Shown: positions 24,030 to 32,367 of the stretch, piece after piece
Layout: every line of letters starts with the position of its first letter
Position numbering within the stretch: the stretch's first letter is position 1
Origin: Streptomyces radicis
GTDB taxonomy: Bacteria > Actinomycetota > Actinomycetes > Streptomycetales > Streptomycetaceae
Length of the DNA: 54,591 bases
Reading direction: 5' to 3'
Assembly: GCF_003626575.1 (NCBI RefSeq)
Contig: NZ_RBDY01000042.1
Span: forward strand, 1 to 54,591
Program-made: the position numbers and the translations under genes
The notes under the pieces: model-generated
The model's database searches: none
The model's input: the letters and a program-made list of their open reading frames with translations, nothing else
What the model was told of the DNA's origin: nothing

Positions 24030-25595
24030 ATGCCCAGAAGACGCTGGGCAGCCCCCGTGCTGTCCGCAGTGATCCTCGCCCTGCTCGCCCCCCTCACCGC
24101 CGCCACCTCGGCATCCGCGTCCCCCTCGCCCTCCCCTTCCCCTTCGCCCTCCCCTTCGTCGCGGGCCGCCGACGTGGGCGCCGCCGACGTTCCCCTCGAG
24201 GAGCTGACCACCACGACCACCCAGGTCGCCTCGGGCCTCTACCGCCCGACGGCGATCGCCGCGCCCGACGACGGGTCGGGCCGCCTCTTCATCACCGAGA
24301 AGGACGGCGTGGTCCGCGTCTACCACCCGGACACCGGGCTCGCGCCCGACCCGCTCGTCGACCTGACCGGTACCGTCGACGAGTCGGGCAACGAGCGCGG
24401 CCTCCTCGGCATCGCCCTCGCGCCCGACTTCGCGGGGACCCAGGACCTCTACCTCGCCTACACCGCGCTGCCCGACGGCGCGGTCACGCTCGGCAGGTAC
24501 GGCCTGGACGACGGCACCCTTGAGCCGCTGCTGTCGCAGGAGCACGCCGAGTTCAGCAACCACAACGGCGGCCAGCTCGTTTTCGGCACCGACGGCCACC
24601 TCTACCTGAGCATCGGCGACGGCGGTGGCTCGGGCGACCCGTTCGACAGCGGGCAGCGCCTCGACACGCTGCTCGGCAAGATCGTCCGCATCGACGTCGG
24701 CGCCGCGTGCGGCGACCTCGCCTACTGCGTTCCGGAGGACAACCCCTTCGTCGGCGTCGCGGGCGCGCGCGAGGAGATCTGGATGTCGGGGGGCCGCAAC
24801 CCCTGGCGCTGGTCCATCGACCCCGAGACGGGCGACGCGTGGATCGCGGACGTCGGCCAGGGGCGTTGGGAGGAGATCAACCACCTCACCCCGGGCGAGC
24901 AGCCGGGCGCCAATCTCGGCTGGTCGTGCTACGAGGGCCTCGAGGTCTTCGACGAGGCCCAGTGCGACCCGGCGGCCGAGTACACCGAGCCGGTCTTCAC
25001 CTACTCCCCGCAGACCGGCGGCTGCGCGGTCATCGGCGGGCACGTCTACCGCGGGCAGGAGTTCGCCGACCTCGTCGGCGGCACCTACATCGCCACCGAC
25101 TACTGCTCCTCCACGGTCTGGGCGCTGCGCGAGGACGGCGCGGGCGGCTATCTCCAGGCGGAGATCGGGGAGACGCCCACCCAGGTGACGGCGTTCGGGA
25201 CCACGCCCGAGGGCGAGTTCTACGTCGTGAACGACCTGCCTGGCGGCCTGCACCGCGTCGGCTTCGAGCGGGTCCAGCCCGCGTGCGCGGTCGAGGTCAC
25301 CCGCGAGGTGTGGGGCGACGGCATGACCGTCGACCTCACCGTCACCAACACGGGCGACGAGCCGGTCGACGGCTGGGAGCTGATCTTCCCGCTGGCCATC
25401 GGGCAGACCGTCGTGTCGGACTGGAACACCGACCTCTTCCAGGGCGGCGACCTCGTCCGCGCCAGGAACTCCGCGCACAACGCCACCATCCCGCCAGGCG
25501 GCAGCGTGAGCCTGGGCTTCCTTGCCACCCACACGGGTGACACCGCGCCCCCCGCGCGCTACACCCTCAACGGCAACGCCTGCACCGTCGGCTGA
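24030..25595 (+). CDS. Secreted PQQ-type sugar dehydrogenase with C-terminal CBM2
   Basis: 521 residues. A signal peptide (MPRRRWAAPVLSAVILALL) ends near Ala-Ser-Ala, followed by a SPSPSP linker encoded by a tandem hexamer repeat. Residues about 60-410 form a six-bladed glucose/sorbosone dehydrogenase propeller (GLYRPTAIAAPDDGSGRLF, NERGLLGIALAPDF, HNGGQLVFGTDGHLY, MSGGRNPWRWS). Residues about 420-521 form a family 2 carbohydrate-binding module with its Cys pair and conserved Trp positions (WELIFPLA, SDWNTDLF). It probably oxidises sugars released from plant polymers while bound to cellulose or chitin. CBM-linked PQQ dehydrogenases (AA12-like) are known in fungi; the CBM2 version is actinomycete in style. 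GGAG precedes the start. Confidence 0.88.
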   Translation: MPRRRWAAPVLSAVILALLAPLTAATSASASPSPSPSPSPSPSSRAADVGAADVPLEELTTTTTQVASGLYRPTAIAAPDDGSGRLFITEKDGVVRVYHPDTGLAPDPLVDLTGTVDESGNERGLLGIALAPDFAGTQDLYLAYTALPDGAVTLGRYGLDDGTLEPLLSQEHAEFSNHNGGQLVFGTDGHLYLSIGDGGGSGDPFDSGQRLDTLLGKIVRIDVGAACGDLAYCVPEDNPFVGVAGAREEIWMSGGRNPWRWSIDPETGDAWIADVGQGRWEEINHLTPGEQPGANLGWSCYEGLEVFDEAQCDPAAEYTEPVFTYSPQTGGCAVIGGHVYRGQEFADLVGGTYIATDYCSSTVWALREDGAGGYLQAEIGETPTQVTAFGTTPEGEFYVVNDLPGGLHRVGFERVQPACAVEVTREVWGDGMTVDLTVTNTGDEPVDGWELIFPLAIGQTVVSDWNTDLFQGGDLVRARNSAHNATIPPGGSVSLGFLATHTGDTAPPARYTLNGNACTVG

Positions 25596-25622
25596 CGCCG
25601 CTGGACGGAGGGCCCCGGTGTC

Positions 25623-25651
25623 GGCGGCGGACTCAAGGGTTCGTCGCCGCC
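25623..25651 (+). terminator. Possible terminator hairpin after the PQQ dehydrogenase gene
   Basis: GGCGGCG (25623-25629) pairs with CGCCGCC (25645-25651) across a 15-base loop, 28 bases after the stop. There is no T tail. It is the only hairpin of this kind directly behind the gene. Confidence 0.35.
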
Positions 25652-25715
25652 CCGGGCCCTTGCGCGTCGCCGGGGCGGCGGCGCGGCAACGGCCCCGGGG
25701 GCCCGGCCGCCTCGG

Positions 25716-26037
25716 TCATGCCCGCAGTGCGGCGATCCCGGCGGACCAGGCGAACGCATGGGCGTCGCCCCGCTTCGGCGCGTGCGGCTCGCCGGGCGCG
25801 AACACCACGCCACGAGCATCGCCGACGCCCCCGGCAACGCGTCGCGCTCGCCCGGCAGCTTGTACGCGGAACGCACCGGGCGCCCCGTCAGCTCCTCGAG
25901 CTCACCGCGCCGGTCGGCCCACCGGCGCGCGGCCGACGGCGACAGAACGACGCACACGTCCCACCCGGCGGCCCGCGCCTGAGCCCTTCGGCGATCTCGT
26001 CCTCGGTCAGTGGAACGGGCGCGTCCGCCACGGTCAT
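25716..26037 (-). pseudogene. Decayed flavoprotein gene (HFCD family) with foreign N-terminus
   Basis: On the minus strand three frames are needed. From ATG 26037 the frame reads MTVADAPVPLTEDEIAEGL. After about position 25985 the next frame reads AQARAAGWDVCVVLSPSAAR, then GRPVRSAYKLPG and SAMLVA, as in the first half of HFCD flavoproteins (PPC-decarboxylase-like, FMN-binding). At about 25806 a third frame continues VFAPGEPHAPKRGD to TGA at 25716, like the C-terminal end of that family. The central FMN-binding half is missing. The N-terminal piece resembles the start of pterin carbinolamine dehydratase (compare PRPLSESEIAEALESLPGW at 26409) more than a flavoprotein. The gene cannot be functional. 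Confidence 0.6.
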
Positions 26038-26159
26038 CCCCTCTCGTTCACCGGCGCGAGCACGTCGGCCAGGCCCTGCCCGACCGAGGCATCCACGCCA
26101 TGGCCCGCGCCGACGAGAGCGAACGCGACCGCCCGCCGCACCTGACCGAACGGGCACCC
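26034..26159 (-). pseudogene. 3' remnant of an upstream gene in the decayed operon
   Basis: An open frame without a start reads QVRRAVAFALVGAGHGVDAS and ends ...LAPVNERG at TGA 26034-26036. The TGA overlaps the ATG of the next remnant (ATGA), as in a real operon. Upstream the frame is closed by a stop at 26175. I do not recognise the family. Together with the flavoprotein remnant it marks an operon lost by deletions. The stretch from 26160 to 26408 holds no further recognisable gene. Confidence 0.4.
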
Positions 26160-26408
26160 CGGGCCACCTGTTCGTCATGGGCCGCGGCACCACCCTCACC
26201 GTCCGGCGCGCCGACCCACCAGGGCCGCGCCCGCGTTCGGTCCGGGAGTTCACCGTGACCCACGAGTGCTGCCCGGCGTCCCTGAGCCCGAGCCCCCACG
26301 TGGCCGCCGCGCGGAGGCGGCGGCGCTCGCGTCGCCACGCCGGACGCGTGGGCCCGGCGCCTACGCTGGAAGGCGCACCCGTGTGACCGCACCGTGAGAG
26401 GAACGACC

Positions 26409-26714
26409 ATGGCACCGCGCCCGCTGTCCGAGTCCGAGATCGCAGAGGCCCTGGAATCGCTGCCGGGCTGGACCTTCGAGGACGACCGGCTGATCCGCGG
26501 CTACGGCTTCGCCGCCCACCTTCCCGCCGTGGCGTTCCTGGTCCATGTGGCCACGGTTCAGGAGGAGTTGGCCCATCACGCCGATCTGGCCCTCACCTAC
26601 AACCGGCTCGGCGTCGCCGTGCACACCCACAGCGTCGGCGGCAAGGTCACCGAGCTCGACGTCACCCTCGCCCGCCGCGTCGAGGCCCTGGCCCCCGCCC
26701 ACGGCGCCCGCTGA
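26409..26714 (+). CDS. Pterin-4a-carbinolamine dehydratase
   Basis: 101 residues, full length for the family: MAPRPLSESEIAEALESLPG, then the aromatic and basic strand TFEDDRLIRGYGF, the helix with EELAHHADLALTYNRL containing the active-site His pair, and VAVHTHSVGGKVTELD with the third His. It dehydrates 4a-hydroxytetrahydropterin and so regenerates pterin cofactor. In bacteria without phenylalanine hydroxylase the role is less clear, and relatives also act in molybdopterin metabolism. GAGAGGA lies just upstream. No partner hydroxylase is visible nearby. Confidence 0.9.
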   Translation: MAPRPLSESEIAEALESLPGWTFEDDRLIRGYGFAAHLPAVAFLVHVATVQEELAHHADLALTYNRLGVAVHTHSVGGKVTELDVTLARRVEALAPAHGAR

Positions 26715-26957
26715 CGCGCCGCCCGCCGAACGCGCCGCCCTCGGCGCCTTCCCGCCCCGTCCCTTCGTCCACCCCGCGCCTCCACGCGCCCGATGCCCGG
26801 GCGCGGATCAGCCGCCGAAACGCCGTGTCGGCGCTGTGCGCGGGGCCGAGCCCGTTGCGGCTTGCCCGGCAATGGAAGAATGATCGGACGAAATGTTTCC
26901 GGATGGGGCGCCGGGGACGCCAGGACATCGCAGAGACGCCAGGGAGGGCCCGCCGCC

Positions 26958-28010
26958 GTGCGCAGACTGATCCGGATGATCGACCCCTACATCGTGCTGC
27001 TGCTCGCCACGGTCGGGATCGCCGCGCTGCTCCCCGCCTCGGGCGCGGCCGCCGACGTGGCGGACGGCGCGGCCACGGGCGGCATCGGGCTGCTGTTCTT
27101 CCTCTACGGCGCCCGCCTCTCCACCGGCGAGGCGCTCGACGGCATCCGCCACTGGCGGCTCCATCTGACCGTCCTGGCCTTCACGTTCGCCGTCTTCCCG
27201 CTGTTCGGCCTGGCCGCGTACGGCCTGACCCCGTGGCTGGTGACGGACGAGCTGTACGACGGGCTGCTCTTCCTGTGCCTGGTGCCGTCGACCGTGCAGT
27301 CCTCGATCGCGTTCACGTCGATGGCGCGCGGCAATGTCGCGGGCGCGATCGCCGCGGGCTCGTTCTCCAGCGTGCTCGGCGTGCTGCTGACCCCGCTGCT
27401 CGCGGCGGCGTTGATCGGTGGCAGCGGCGGCTTCTCCGCCGACACGCTGCTCGCGGTGGCGGGCCAGCTGCTCGCGCCGTTCGCGCTGGGGCAGCTGCTG
27501 CGCCGCTGGATCGGCGCGTGGGTCAGGCGCCACAAGCGGGCGCTGTCCTTCGTCGACCGCGGCTCGATCCTGGTCGTGGTCTACGCGGCGTTCAGCGAGG
27601 GGATGAACGCGGGGGTGTGGAACGAGGTCAGCTGGCCGAGGCTCGGCGCGCTGTTCGGCGTCGAGGCGCTGCTGCTCGTCGTGATGCTGCTGTTGACCTG
27701 GCTGGTGGCGCGCAGGCTGCGCTTCGGTCGCGAGGACCGGATCGTCGTCGTCCTCGCCGGGTCGCAGAAGTCACTCGCGGCGGGGCTGCCCATGGCCAGC
27801 GTGATCTTCCAGGACCAGGCCGCGCTCGCGGTGCTGCCGCTCATGCTGTTCCACCAGCTCCAGCTGATCGTGTGCGCCTATCTGTCCCGCCGCTGGTCGC
27901 GCGCGCCCGAGACTCCCGCCGCCGCGGGGGGCGCGGATGAGGGGCGCGCGGATCAGGAGCGTGCGGTCGCGGCCGCCTCCCCGAGGACAAGCCGCTCGGC
28001 GCCCGCGTAG
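26958..28010 (+). CDS. Bile acid:sodium symporter-like (SBF) transporter
   Basis: 350 residues with nine or ten membrane helices. The SBF-like pattern is clear in GIGLLFFLYGARLSTGEALDG, LVPSTVQSSIAFTSMARGN (the crossover region with the proposed sodium site) and AGSQKSLAAGLPMASVIF. The family moves organic anions with sodium; the substrate here is unknown. GTG at 26958 follows AGGGAGGG by nine bases and is preferred over the ATG six codons later. The last 58 bases overlap the end of the opposite-strand fdhD gene. The extra hydrophilic tail of about 45 residues after the last helix comes from that overlap. Confidence 0.88.
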   Translation: MRRLIRMIDPYIVLLLATVGIAALLPASGAAADVADGAATGGIGLLFFLYGARLSTGEALDGIRHWRLHLTVLAFTFAVFPLFGLAAYGLTPWLVTDELYDGLLFLCLVPSTVQSSIAFTSMARGNVAGAIAAGSFSSVLGVLLTPLLAAALIGGSGGFSADTLLAVAGQLLAPFALGQLLRRWIGAWVRRHKRALSFVDRGSILVVVYAAFSEGMNAGVWNEVSWPRLGALFGVEALLLVVMLLLTWLVARRLRFGREDRIVVVLAGSQKSLAAGLPMASVIFQDQAALAVLPLMLFHQLQLIVCAYLSRRWSRAPETPAAAGGADEGRADQERAVAAASPRTSRSAPA

Positions 28011-28825
28011 ACGTTCATCGACGTGCCGCGCAGGAAGCCGACCAGCGTCAGGCCGGACTCGGCGGCCAGGTCGACGGCAAGCGACGAGGGCGCGGAGACC
28101 GCGGCGAGCATGGGGATCCCGGCCATCACGGCCTTCTGCGCCAGCTCGAACGACGCGCGCCCCGACACCATCAGCACCGCGTCCGACAGCGGCAGGTCCC
28201 CGCGCGTCAGGGCCAGGCCCACGACCTTGTCCACGGCGTTGTGCCGCCCCACGTCCTCCCTGACGTCGAGCAGCGTGCCCTCGTCGTCGAAGAGCGCCGC
28301 CGCGTGCAGGCCCCCGGTGCGCTCGAACACCCGCTGCGCCGCGCGCAGCCGGTCGGGCAGCGCGGCCAGCGCCGCGGGCGCGAGGCGCGGCCCGCCCGTC
28401 AGCGGCAGCGGCCAGCGCGCCGTGGTGCGCACGGCGTCCAGGCTCGCCTTGCCGCACAGGCCGCACGACGACGTGGTGTAGACGTTGCGCTCCAGGCCGT
28501 CGAGGGACGGGGGAGCGACGCCGTCGGCGAGCCGGACGTCCACGACGTTGTACGTGTTGGTCACGCGCCCCTCGCCGTCCGCCGCGGTGGCGCCCGCGCA
28601 GTAGGCGATGCGGGCCACCTCGTCGGCCGATGCCAGCACGCCCTCGCTCACCAGGAAGCCCGCCGCGAGCGCGAAGTCGTCGCCTGGGGTGCGCATCGTG
28701 ACGGCCAGGGGGCGGCCGTTGACGCGGATCTCCAGCGGCTCCTCGCCCACCAGGGTGTCCGCCCGCTCGCTGACCACGCCGTCCCTGATCCGCACCACCG
28801 GGCGGCGCTCCGTGATTCGTCCCAT
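27953..28825 (-). CDS. fdhD: Formate dehydrogenase accessory sulfurtransferase FdhD
   Basis: 290 residues, the usual length. FdhD passes sulfur from a cysteine desulfurase to the molybdenum cofactor of formate dehydrogenase. The hallmarks are visible: EEPLEIRVNGRPLAVTMRTP, GDDFALAAGFLVSEGV, the CGLCGKA motif with the sulfur-carrying Cys pair, EDVGRHNAVDKVVG and SGRASFELAQKA. The ATG at 28825 gives MGRITERRPVVRIRDG as in relatives; a longer start at 28858 would run through the hairpin at 28834-28860. No formate dehydrogenase gene is in the window, as is common for stand-alone fdhD. Its 3' end overlaps the symporter gene. Confidence 0.93.
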   Translation of the reverse strand: MGRITERRPVVRIRDGVVSERADTLVGEEPLEIRVNGRPLAVTMRTPGDDFALAAGFLVSEGVLASADEVARIAYCAGATAADGEGRVTNTYNVVDVRLADGVAPPSLDGLERNVYTTSSCGLCGKASLDAVRTTARWPLPLTGGPRLAPAALAALPDRLRAAQRVFERTGGLHAAALFDDEGTLLDVREDVGRHNAVDKVVGLALTRGDLPLSDAVLMVSGRASFELAQKAVMAGIPMLAAVSAPSSLAVDLAAESGLTLVGFLRGTSMNVYAGAERLVLGEAAATARS

Positions 28826-28833
28826 ACCCGCCA

Positions 28834-28860
28834 TCATGCCCGCACAACGTGCGGGCATGA
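28834..28860. terminator. Perfect hairpin between the GH115 gene and fdhD
   Basis: TCATGCCCGCAC, loop AAC, GTGCGGGCATGA: a perfect 12-bp stem with a three-base loop. It stands 47 bases after the GH115 stop and 9 bases before the fdhD start, both on the minus strand. It can serve as terminator for GH115; as a palindrome next to the fdhD start it could also be an operator. The sequence cannot decide. Confidence 0.55.
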
Positions 28861-28906
28861 CGGTCGTGGCGGCCGGTCGCGGGTGGTCACAGTCGGTCGC
28901 GGTCGG

Positions 28907-31900
28907 TCAGTCGCGGGCGCGCAGGCTCTCCGGCGGGCCCAGATAGCTGTACTGGAGGCCGCCCGTGTCGATGATCAGCTTCTGCACGACCACGGTCGGG
29001 TCCACCATCCAGAACTTCAGCACGTGCCGCCCCGGCTCGGCGATCGTGTGCGTGGTGAACGTGACGGTGACGTTGTCGGACGTGTTGCGCTCCCACTGCT
29101 TGTTCATCGAGGTGTCGTCCGAGCCGGTGACCTCGGTGACGTTGACGGTCAGCGGCGTGGCGTCGTCGAACGAGACGGCGTAGGAAAGCCCTTCGGTCGG
29201 AAGGGCGTTGTTGCGCGGCGACAGGTGCGTGTGCAACGTGACCTCGCCCGCCGTGAACAGTGTCACCTCGTATTCGAGGCGCGGCCCTCGGCCGCCGGGT
29301 GTGCTCCGGGCCGCGGTCACGGGGAACGGGGTCACGCCGTCGCCCGTGCGCCCGATGTCGGGGATGACCTGCCAGCTGACGCCCGAGGTGTTGACCGCGC
29401 GCCAGTAGTGCGCGGCCTCGATGGACACATAGCCGTTGGCCTCGATGAAGCCGGACAGGCGGCGGCGCGGGGTGCCGGGGTTGAAGACGGGCGCGAGCAC
29501 CTCGACGGTGGCGCCGTCGGGGCCCGACACGGTGATCGGCACGGTGGTCTCGCCGCGGGGCGCGGCCGAGAAGTCCACCGTCACCTCGGCGCGCACCTGG
29601 GTGTCCACGGTGCCGGACGCGTGGGTCACGGTCACCCAGGGCTCGGCGGGCTCGATCGCGTACTCGAACGGCGCGGAGCCGCGGTTGAACACCTCGATGT
29701 ACTGGGTGGGTTGGCTCTGGTACGGGCCGAACTGCGGGAGTGTCGCGGGCTCTTGGGCGTGCGGCCACCATGCCGTCGAGCCATCGATGGCCACGCCCAT
29801 CTCGGGGCCCTCGGCCAGCTCGATCCGCCGCACCGCGGGGAACACCTCGTCGGGCAGCGCCACATGGTCGGGCGTCTGCGGCTGCTGCCACGGCGCGTCG
29901 GGCCCATAGCGCTCGATGTCGCCGTAGCCGATCTTCGGCTGCGTCTGGAAGCCCTGCCACTTCCCGTCCGAGAGCGTGTTGTTGTAGTAGTCGGACATCG
30001 CCTGGTCGTCGGCGAACCGCGCGTCGGTCGCGTCGGCCAGCTCGTTGGTCAGCGCGCGGCCCTGCTCGGCGTAGTGGAGGGCGGCGAACTCGGCGTAGCG
30101 CAGGGCGTAGAGGTTGGCCGTGGCCTCCACCTGGTACTGCACCAGCTGGTAGTACGCCTCCGACCAGGCCGGGTCGAGGGCGTCGCCGATGCGTTGCGCC
30201 TCGGCGTCGAGGCGTTCCCACTCGGCGGTGACGCGTTCCATCTCGCGGTAGCCGGTGAGGCTGAACGGCGTGGCCCGGTCGTCGTAGACCACCGCGGTCG
30301 GGTCGGTGGCCAGGTCCTTCCCGGGGTCCAGGGTGATGCGGCGGTTGAGCAACTCGGGCTTGCGGCGGGCCTGGAGGACGCCGTAGGTGTGCAGGAGCTC
30401 GCCGATGGCGTCGGCGTGCTCGGGGCCGAAGTTCTCCTCGGCGTAACGCCGTTCCCACTCGCCGAGCCGGTCCAGGGTCCAACGCCCGGGATCCCAGGCG
30501 TAGTCGAGGAAGAACTGGAGCGGCATCTCCTCGGCCTTCATGTCGCCGACGTTGACCATCCACAGCCGGTCGATGCCGTACTGGTGGCACAGGTGCAACT
30601 GCTCCCATGTGGAGGCGAGGTTGATGGTGTCGACCCACTTGTAGTTGCGGCCGCCGCCGACGTAGTCGAAGTGGTAGTAGATGCCGTAGCCGCCGGCGCG
30701 TTCGGGGAGCGAGAGGTCGGGGACCTTGCGCATGTTGCCCCAGTTGTCGTCGCAGAAGATGACGGTGACGTCCTCGGGCGGGCGCAGGCCCTGGTCCCAG
30801 TAGCGCTGCACCTCCTTGTAGAGCGTCTGCACCTGCGGGATCTCGGTGATGTCGCCGTCGAAGGTCTCCTCGATGATCTCGCGCTGGCTGGCGAGGATGG
30901 ACTCCATCAGCTCGATGCCGTCGCCGTCCGGCAGGCTGACGTCGCCGTTGCCGCGCATGCCCAGGGTGATGACGCCCTCGAAGTCCTCGTCGACCATGCG
31001 CCGCACGCCGTCGCGCCAATACGCCTTGATGGCCTCGGCGTTGCGGACGAAGCTCCACTCGCCCGTGCCGCCGTAGGGGTCATCGCCCGGGGTGACGATG
31101 GCGCCCTCCTCGTCGCGCACCGCGGCCGTCGCGTGCCGGTTCCACTCCTCGATGCCGCGCATCATCGGGGCCTCGTGCGAGGTGCCCATGACCACCCCGT
31201 AGGCGGTCGCCGTCGCGTGGTTGAGCGGGTCGTCCTCGGCGAACGCGCGGCCCCAGACGGCGGGCCAGAGGTAGTTGGCCTTGAGCCGCAGCATGACCTC
31301 GAAGATCTTGGCCCAGAACTCGCTGTTGAACCCGTTGGGGAATCCGGGGGCGTGTCCTGGCCCGAAGAACGCGGGGGCCCACGTGCCGAGCGCGGGGTTC
31401 TCGTCGTTGACGAAGAAGCCGCGATACCGCACCGCGGGGGTGCCCTGTGTGTGACGGCCCGGCAGCGCGTACAGCTCGGCGTGCTGTCGCGCGGGCACGT
31501 CGTCCCACCAGTGCCAGGGCGAGACGCCCATCTGCCGCGAGGTCTCGTAGACGCCGTAGATGGTGCCGCGCTGGTCGCTGCCCGCGATGACGAGGGCCCG
31601 ACGGACGCCGGGCACGGGGTTGTCGACGACCTGCTCGCGCGTCGTCTCCCACTTGCCCGCGATCCCCTCGACGTCGAGCTTGCCCTCCTGGATCAGCCGG
31701 TCGATCAGCGGGCTGCTGCCGATGGTGCCGACGACCACGATCTCGTCGCCGCGGATGCGGCTCCAGTCGCCCTGCGACACCTGGGGCCTGACGCCGGTGA
31801 CGCGCTCGACGTCGGCCGCCAGGTCGCCCGTGGCGCGGATGACGCCGGGGTGGTCCCGCGAACTCACCAGGATCGGCGCGGCCCTTCCGCCCTTGGCGAG

Positions 31901-32047
31901 GGTGAGGCTGCCTGGCTGCCATGAGGGCGAGACGAAGAGGTCACGTCTCTCCGCGGCGCGCGCGGACGTCGCGGCGATGGTGGGCGCGGCCGCGGTCGCC
32001 GCGACGGTCAGGGGCAGAAGGCTGAGGAAGGCACGGCGGCTTGTCAT
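28907..32047 (-). CDS. Secreted glycoside hydrolase family 115 (xylan alpha-glucuronidase)
   Basis: 1046 residues. A twin-arginine style signal (TSRRAFLSLLPLTVAATAAA) suggests Tat export. The body matches GH115: an N-terminal hexosaminidase-like domain (VIAGSDQRGTIYGVYETSRQ), the barrel region with RGFFVNDENPAL, LRLKANYLWPAVWGRAFAED, MGTSHEAPMMRG and VIFCDDNWGNMRKVP, and C-terminal beta domains (FIEANGYVSIEAAHY). GH115 enzymes remove 4-O-methylglucuronic acid from both terminal and internal xylose residues of glucuronoxylan. The length is typical of the family. It is divergent from the PL7-GH16 gene with a 320-base shared upstream region, so both may respond to acidic polysaccharides. Confidence 0.93.
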   Translation of the reverse strand: MTSRRAFLSLLPLTVAATAAAPTIAATSARAAERRDLFVSPSWQPGSLTLAKGGRAAPILVSSRDHPGVIRATGDLAADVERVTGVRPQVSQGDWSRIRGDEIVVVGTIGSSPLIDRLIQEGKLDVEGIAGKWETTREQVVDNPVPGVRRALVIAGSDQRGTIYGVYETSRQMGVSPWHWWDDVPARQHAELYALPGRHTQGTPAVRYRGFFVNDENPALGTWAPAFFGPGHAPGFPNGFNSEFWAKIFEVMLRLKANYLWPAVWGRAFAEDDPLNHATATAYGVVMGTSHEAPMMRGIEEWNRHATAAVRDEEGAIVTPGDDPYGGTGEWSFVRNAEAIKAYWRDGVRRMVDEDFEGVITLGMRGNGDVSLPDGDGIELMESILASQREIIEETFDGDITEIPQVQTLYKEVQRYWDQGLRPPEDVTVIFCDDNWGNMRKVPDLSLPERAGGYGIYYHFDYVGGGRNYKWVDTINLASTWEQLHLCHQYGIDRLWMVNVGDMKAEEMPLQFFLDYAWDPGRWTLDRLGEWERRYAEENFGPEHADAIGELLHTYGVLQARRKPELLNRRITLDPGKDLATDPTAVVYDDRATPFSLTGYREMERVTAEWERLDAEAQRIGDALDPAWSEAYYQLVQYQVEATANLYALRYAEFAALHYAEQGRALTNELADATDARFADDQAMSDYYNNTLSDGKWQGFQTQPKIGYGDIERYGPDAPWQQPQTPDHVALPDEVFPAVRRIELAEGPEMGVAIDGSTAWWPHAQEPATLPQFGPYQSQPTQYIEVFNRGSAPFEYAIEPAEPWVTVTHASGTVDTQVRAEVTVDFSAAPRGETTVPITVSGPDGATVEVLAPVFNPGTPRRRLSGFIEANGYVSIEAAHYWRAVNTSGVSWQVIPDIGRTGDGVTPFPVTAARSTPGGRGPRLEYEVTLFTAGEVTLHTHLSPRNNALPTEGLSYAVSFDDATPLTVNVTEVTGSDDTSMNKQWERNTSDNVTVTFTTHTIAEPGRHVLKFWMVDPTVVVQKLIIDTGGLQYSYLGPPESLRARD

Positions 32048-32367
32048 GGGCTTCGTACTCCACGCGGAAGAGGAGGGCGGGACCGATAATTTCCGAGAGG
32101 GTTCCGGAAGAAGCTAAGGACAAGTCATGCGCGGGTCAATACTCCGTTACCCCGGGATTTCCAGGTCAGCACGGGCGGCGAACGCCATCCACGGGATGAC
32201 CTGCTGAGGCCGCGCCACCGAAACTTTTTCAGAAACGGGGCCACTCCTCGCCGTCCACGCGGCGGTCGGGCGCGGGACCCGTCCCGCGCCGCGCCGCTTA
32301 CGGTCACGCCTGACGAGACGCCTCCCGGGCTCGGGGGGCGGACCCCGAAGAGAAGGAGGGCATCCCC
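32048..32367. promoter_or_regulatory. Shared upstream region of the GH115 and PL7-GH16 genes
   Basis: No gene is present. The segment 32218-32238 reads CCGAAAC-TTTTTCA-GAAACGG, with GAAAC repeated at a 12-base step. GAAAC/TTTC elements are known upstream of several actinomycete polysaccharidase genes, where sugar-responsive repressors bind. A TTCCGGAA palindrome with a TTCCG repeat lies near 32089-32111, just upstream of the GH115 start. These are candidate sites only; I see no clear -35/-10 pair. Confidence 0.3.

Noticed and set aside
24120..24165. Tandem CCCTCGCCCT-like hexamers considered as a CRISPR or regulatory repeat
   Set aside because: They encode the Ser-Pro linker of the PQQ dehydrogenase in frame; there are no spacers.
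28241..31924. A plus-strand open frame of more than 1200 codons opposite the GH115 gene
   Set aside because: It is the mirror of the GH115 codons. Its product is low-complexity and rich in Val, Gly, Arg and His with no domain, whereas the minus-strand protein matches GH115 along its whole length.
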